This document shows positions 62,133 to 62,484 of a stretch of DNA of 62,484 bases, piece after piece (position 1 is the stretch's first letter; each line of letters opens with the position of its first letter). A program made the translations under genes and the position numbers. This DNA comes from CAZPKH01 sp964407165. GTDB lineage: Bacteria > Bacteroidota > Bacteroidia > Bacteroidales > Muribaculaceae. The DNA is taken from assembly GCA_964407165.1 (NCBI GenBank), contig CAYOUJ010000006.1:1-62484 (forward strand), given 5' to 3'. The notes below the pieces were generated by a model that worked only from the letters and a program-made list of their open reading frames with translations, did no database searches and had not been told where the DNA came from.

Positions 62133-62484
62133 ATGAAAGACAATAATTTCACCGTACGCCAAGTGCCATTGGCACAATTGCACACCCTGCAACAGGCATG
62201 GTCGCGGCTGCAACGCGGGCCCGACATGACATACTTTCAGTCTTACGACTGGTACACCGTCCTTGCCAAACACACCCCTCTCCATCCCAAGGCCGTAGCC
62301 TCTTTTTACGTGGTCGAGCGTGACGGCACCCCCGTGCTTATAGCTCCTCTGTGGATTATGACCCACAGCATCGACATCGCCAACCGCAAGGGCGTGTGGT
62401 TCATAGGCCGCGACAGTTTCACCGACTACTACACTGTAAAGGCTAAAAGTCTAATATCGGGTAGAGGTGACGAAGACGCGTTCT
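62133..62484 (+). CDS. FemAB/GNAT-like acyltransferase, 5' part (runs off the window)
   Basis: An open frame from ATG 62133 to the window end (117 codons, no stop). It reads MKDNNFTVRQVPLAQLHTLQ, then YFQSYDWYTVLAKHTPLHPK, VVERDGTPVLIAPLWIM and WFIGRDSFTDYYTV. The FQSYDWY opening followed by a strand with DG-P-V-I-A-P-L resembles the BioF2-like/FemAB GNAT proteins that acylate cell-wall or polysaccharide precursors. The catalytic part is not in view, so the call is tentative. Confidence 0.6.
   Translation, partial: MKDNNFTVRQVPLAQLHTLQQAWSRLQRGPDMTYFQSYDWYTVLAKHTPLHPKAVASFYVVERDGTPVLIAPLWIMTHSIDIANRKGVWFIGRDSFTDYYTVKAKSLISGRGDEDAF

Noticed and set aside
62100..62366. 88-codon minus-strand frame at the window end
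   Set aside because: The plus strand has a promoter and a frame that runs off the window with acyltransferase-like features.

Overview
The window is about 62 kb of a chromosome from the Bacteroidales. A gut Muribaculaceae/Bacteroides relative is my inference. The grounds are: promoters of the TAnnTTTG type, SusC/SusD genes, a type IX secretion (T9SS) cluster, lipoproteins with short lipoboxes, AT-rich leaders without clear Shine-Dalgarno sites, and high coding GC. Nothing in it looks like a plasmid, phage or insertion sequence. It is core genome interspersed with many small palindromic repeats.

Layout. 1-90: 3' part of a tRNA-Val and its terminator. 211-13260: a polysaccharide utilization locus (sensor-regulator, SusC, SusD, SusE-like, GH53 endo-galactanase, GH2 beta-galactosidase), matching in content and order the pectic beta-1,4-galactan locus of B. 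thetaiotaomicron (BT4667-BT4673). The regulator is a shrunken hybrid two-component protein without phosphoacceptor His, ATPase or receiver. 13355-24541 (minus): mutS2, mutL, an OstA-like protein, two SurA/PpiC-type foldases and guaB. 24747-29086 (minus): a C10 cysteine peptidase with a T9SS-type C-terminal tail, then a NhaC antiporter. 29207-36756 (minus): an orphan T9SS-tail fragment, then porN, porM, porL, porK, porP and porT, i.e. the secretion machine beside a likely cargo. 37044-43235: a TonB-type barrel protein, a low-complexity lipoprotein, cytidine deaminase, an HD hydrolase and a beta-helix lipoprotein. 43371-51698: acyltransferase, metallophosphoesterase, Tex, folK, an RluB-type pseudouridine synthase with a GGYQPR-repeat N-terminus and a long leader, and asnS. 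51788-55429: three divergent paralogues that all begin MKTDREYPA, followed by a translationally coupled radical SAM enzyme; this is the best candidate here for an undescribed system. 55488-62484: porin, MscS channel, C11 peptidase, ROK kinase, NhaD, and the start of a FemAB/GNAT-like gene.

Two genome-wide themes stand out. First, a 25-bp GC-rich palindrome occurs between genes and also in frame inside five coding regions (regulator, GH2, mutS2, mutL, mscS), translated in different frames, much as Rickettsia palindromic elements are. Second, most gene ends carry stem-loops whose arms are made of reiterated 7-14-nt words. Several unrelated word families are used, arms are often perfect over 19-30 bp, and they start at or within a few nucleotides of the stop codon. 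In two genes the repeat supplies the last codons and stop, and in GH2 it forms the core of the signal peptide.

All functional calls rest on reading motifs and context; no database search was possible.
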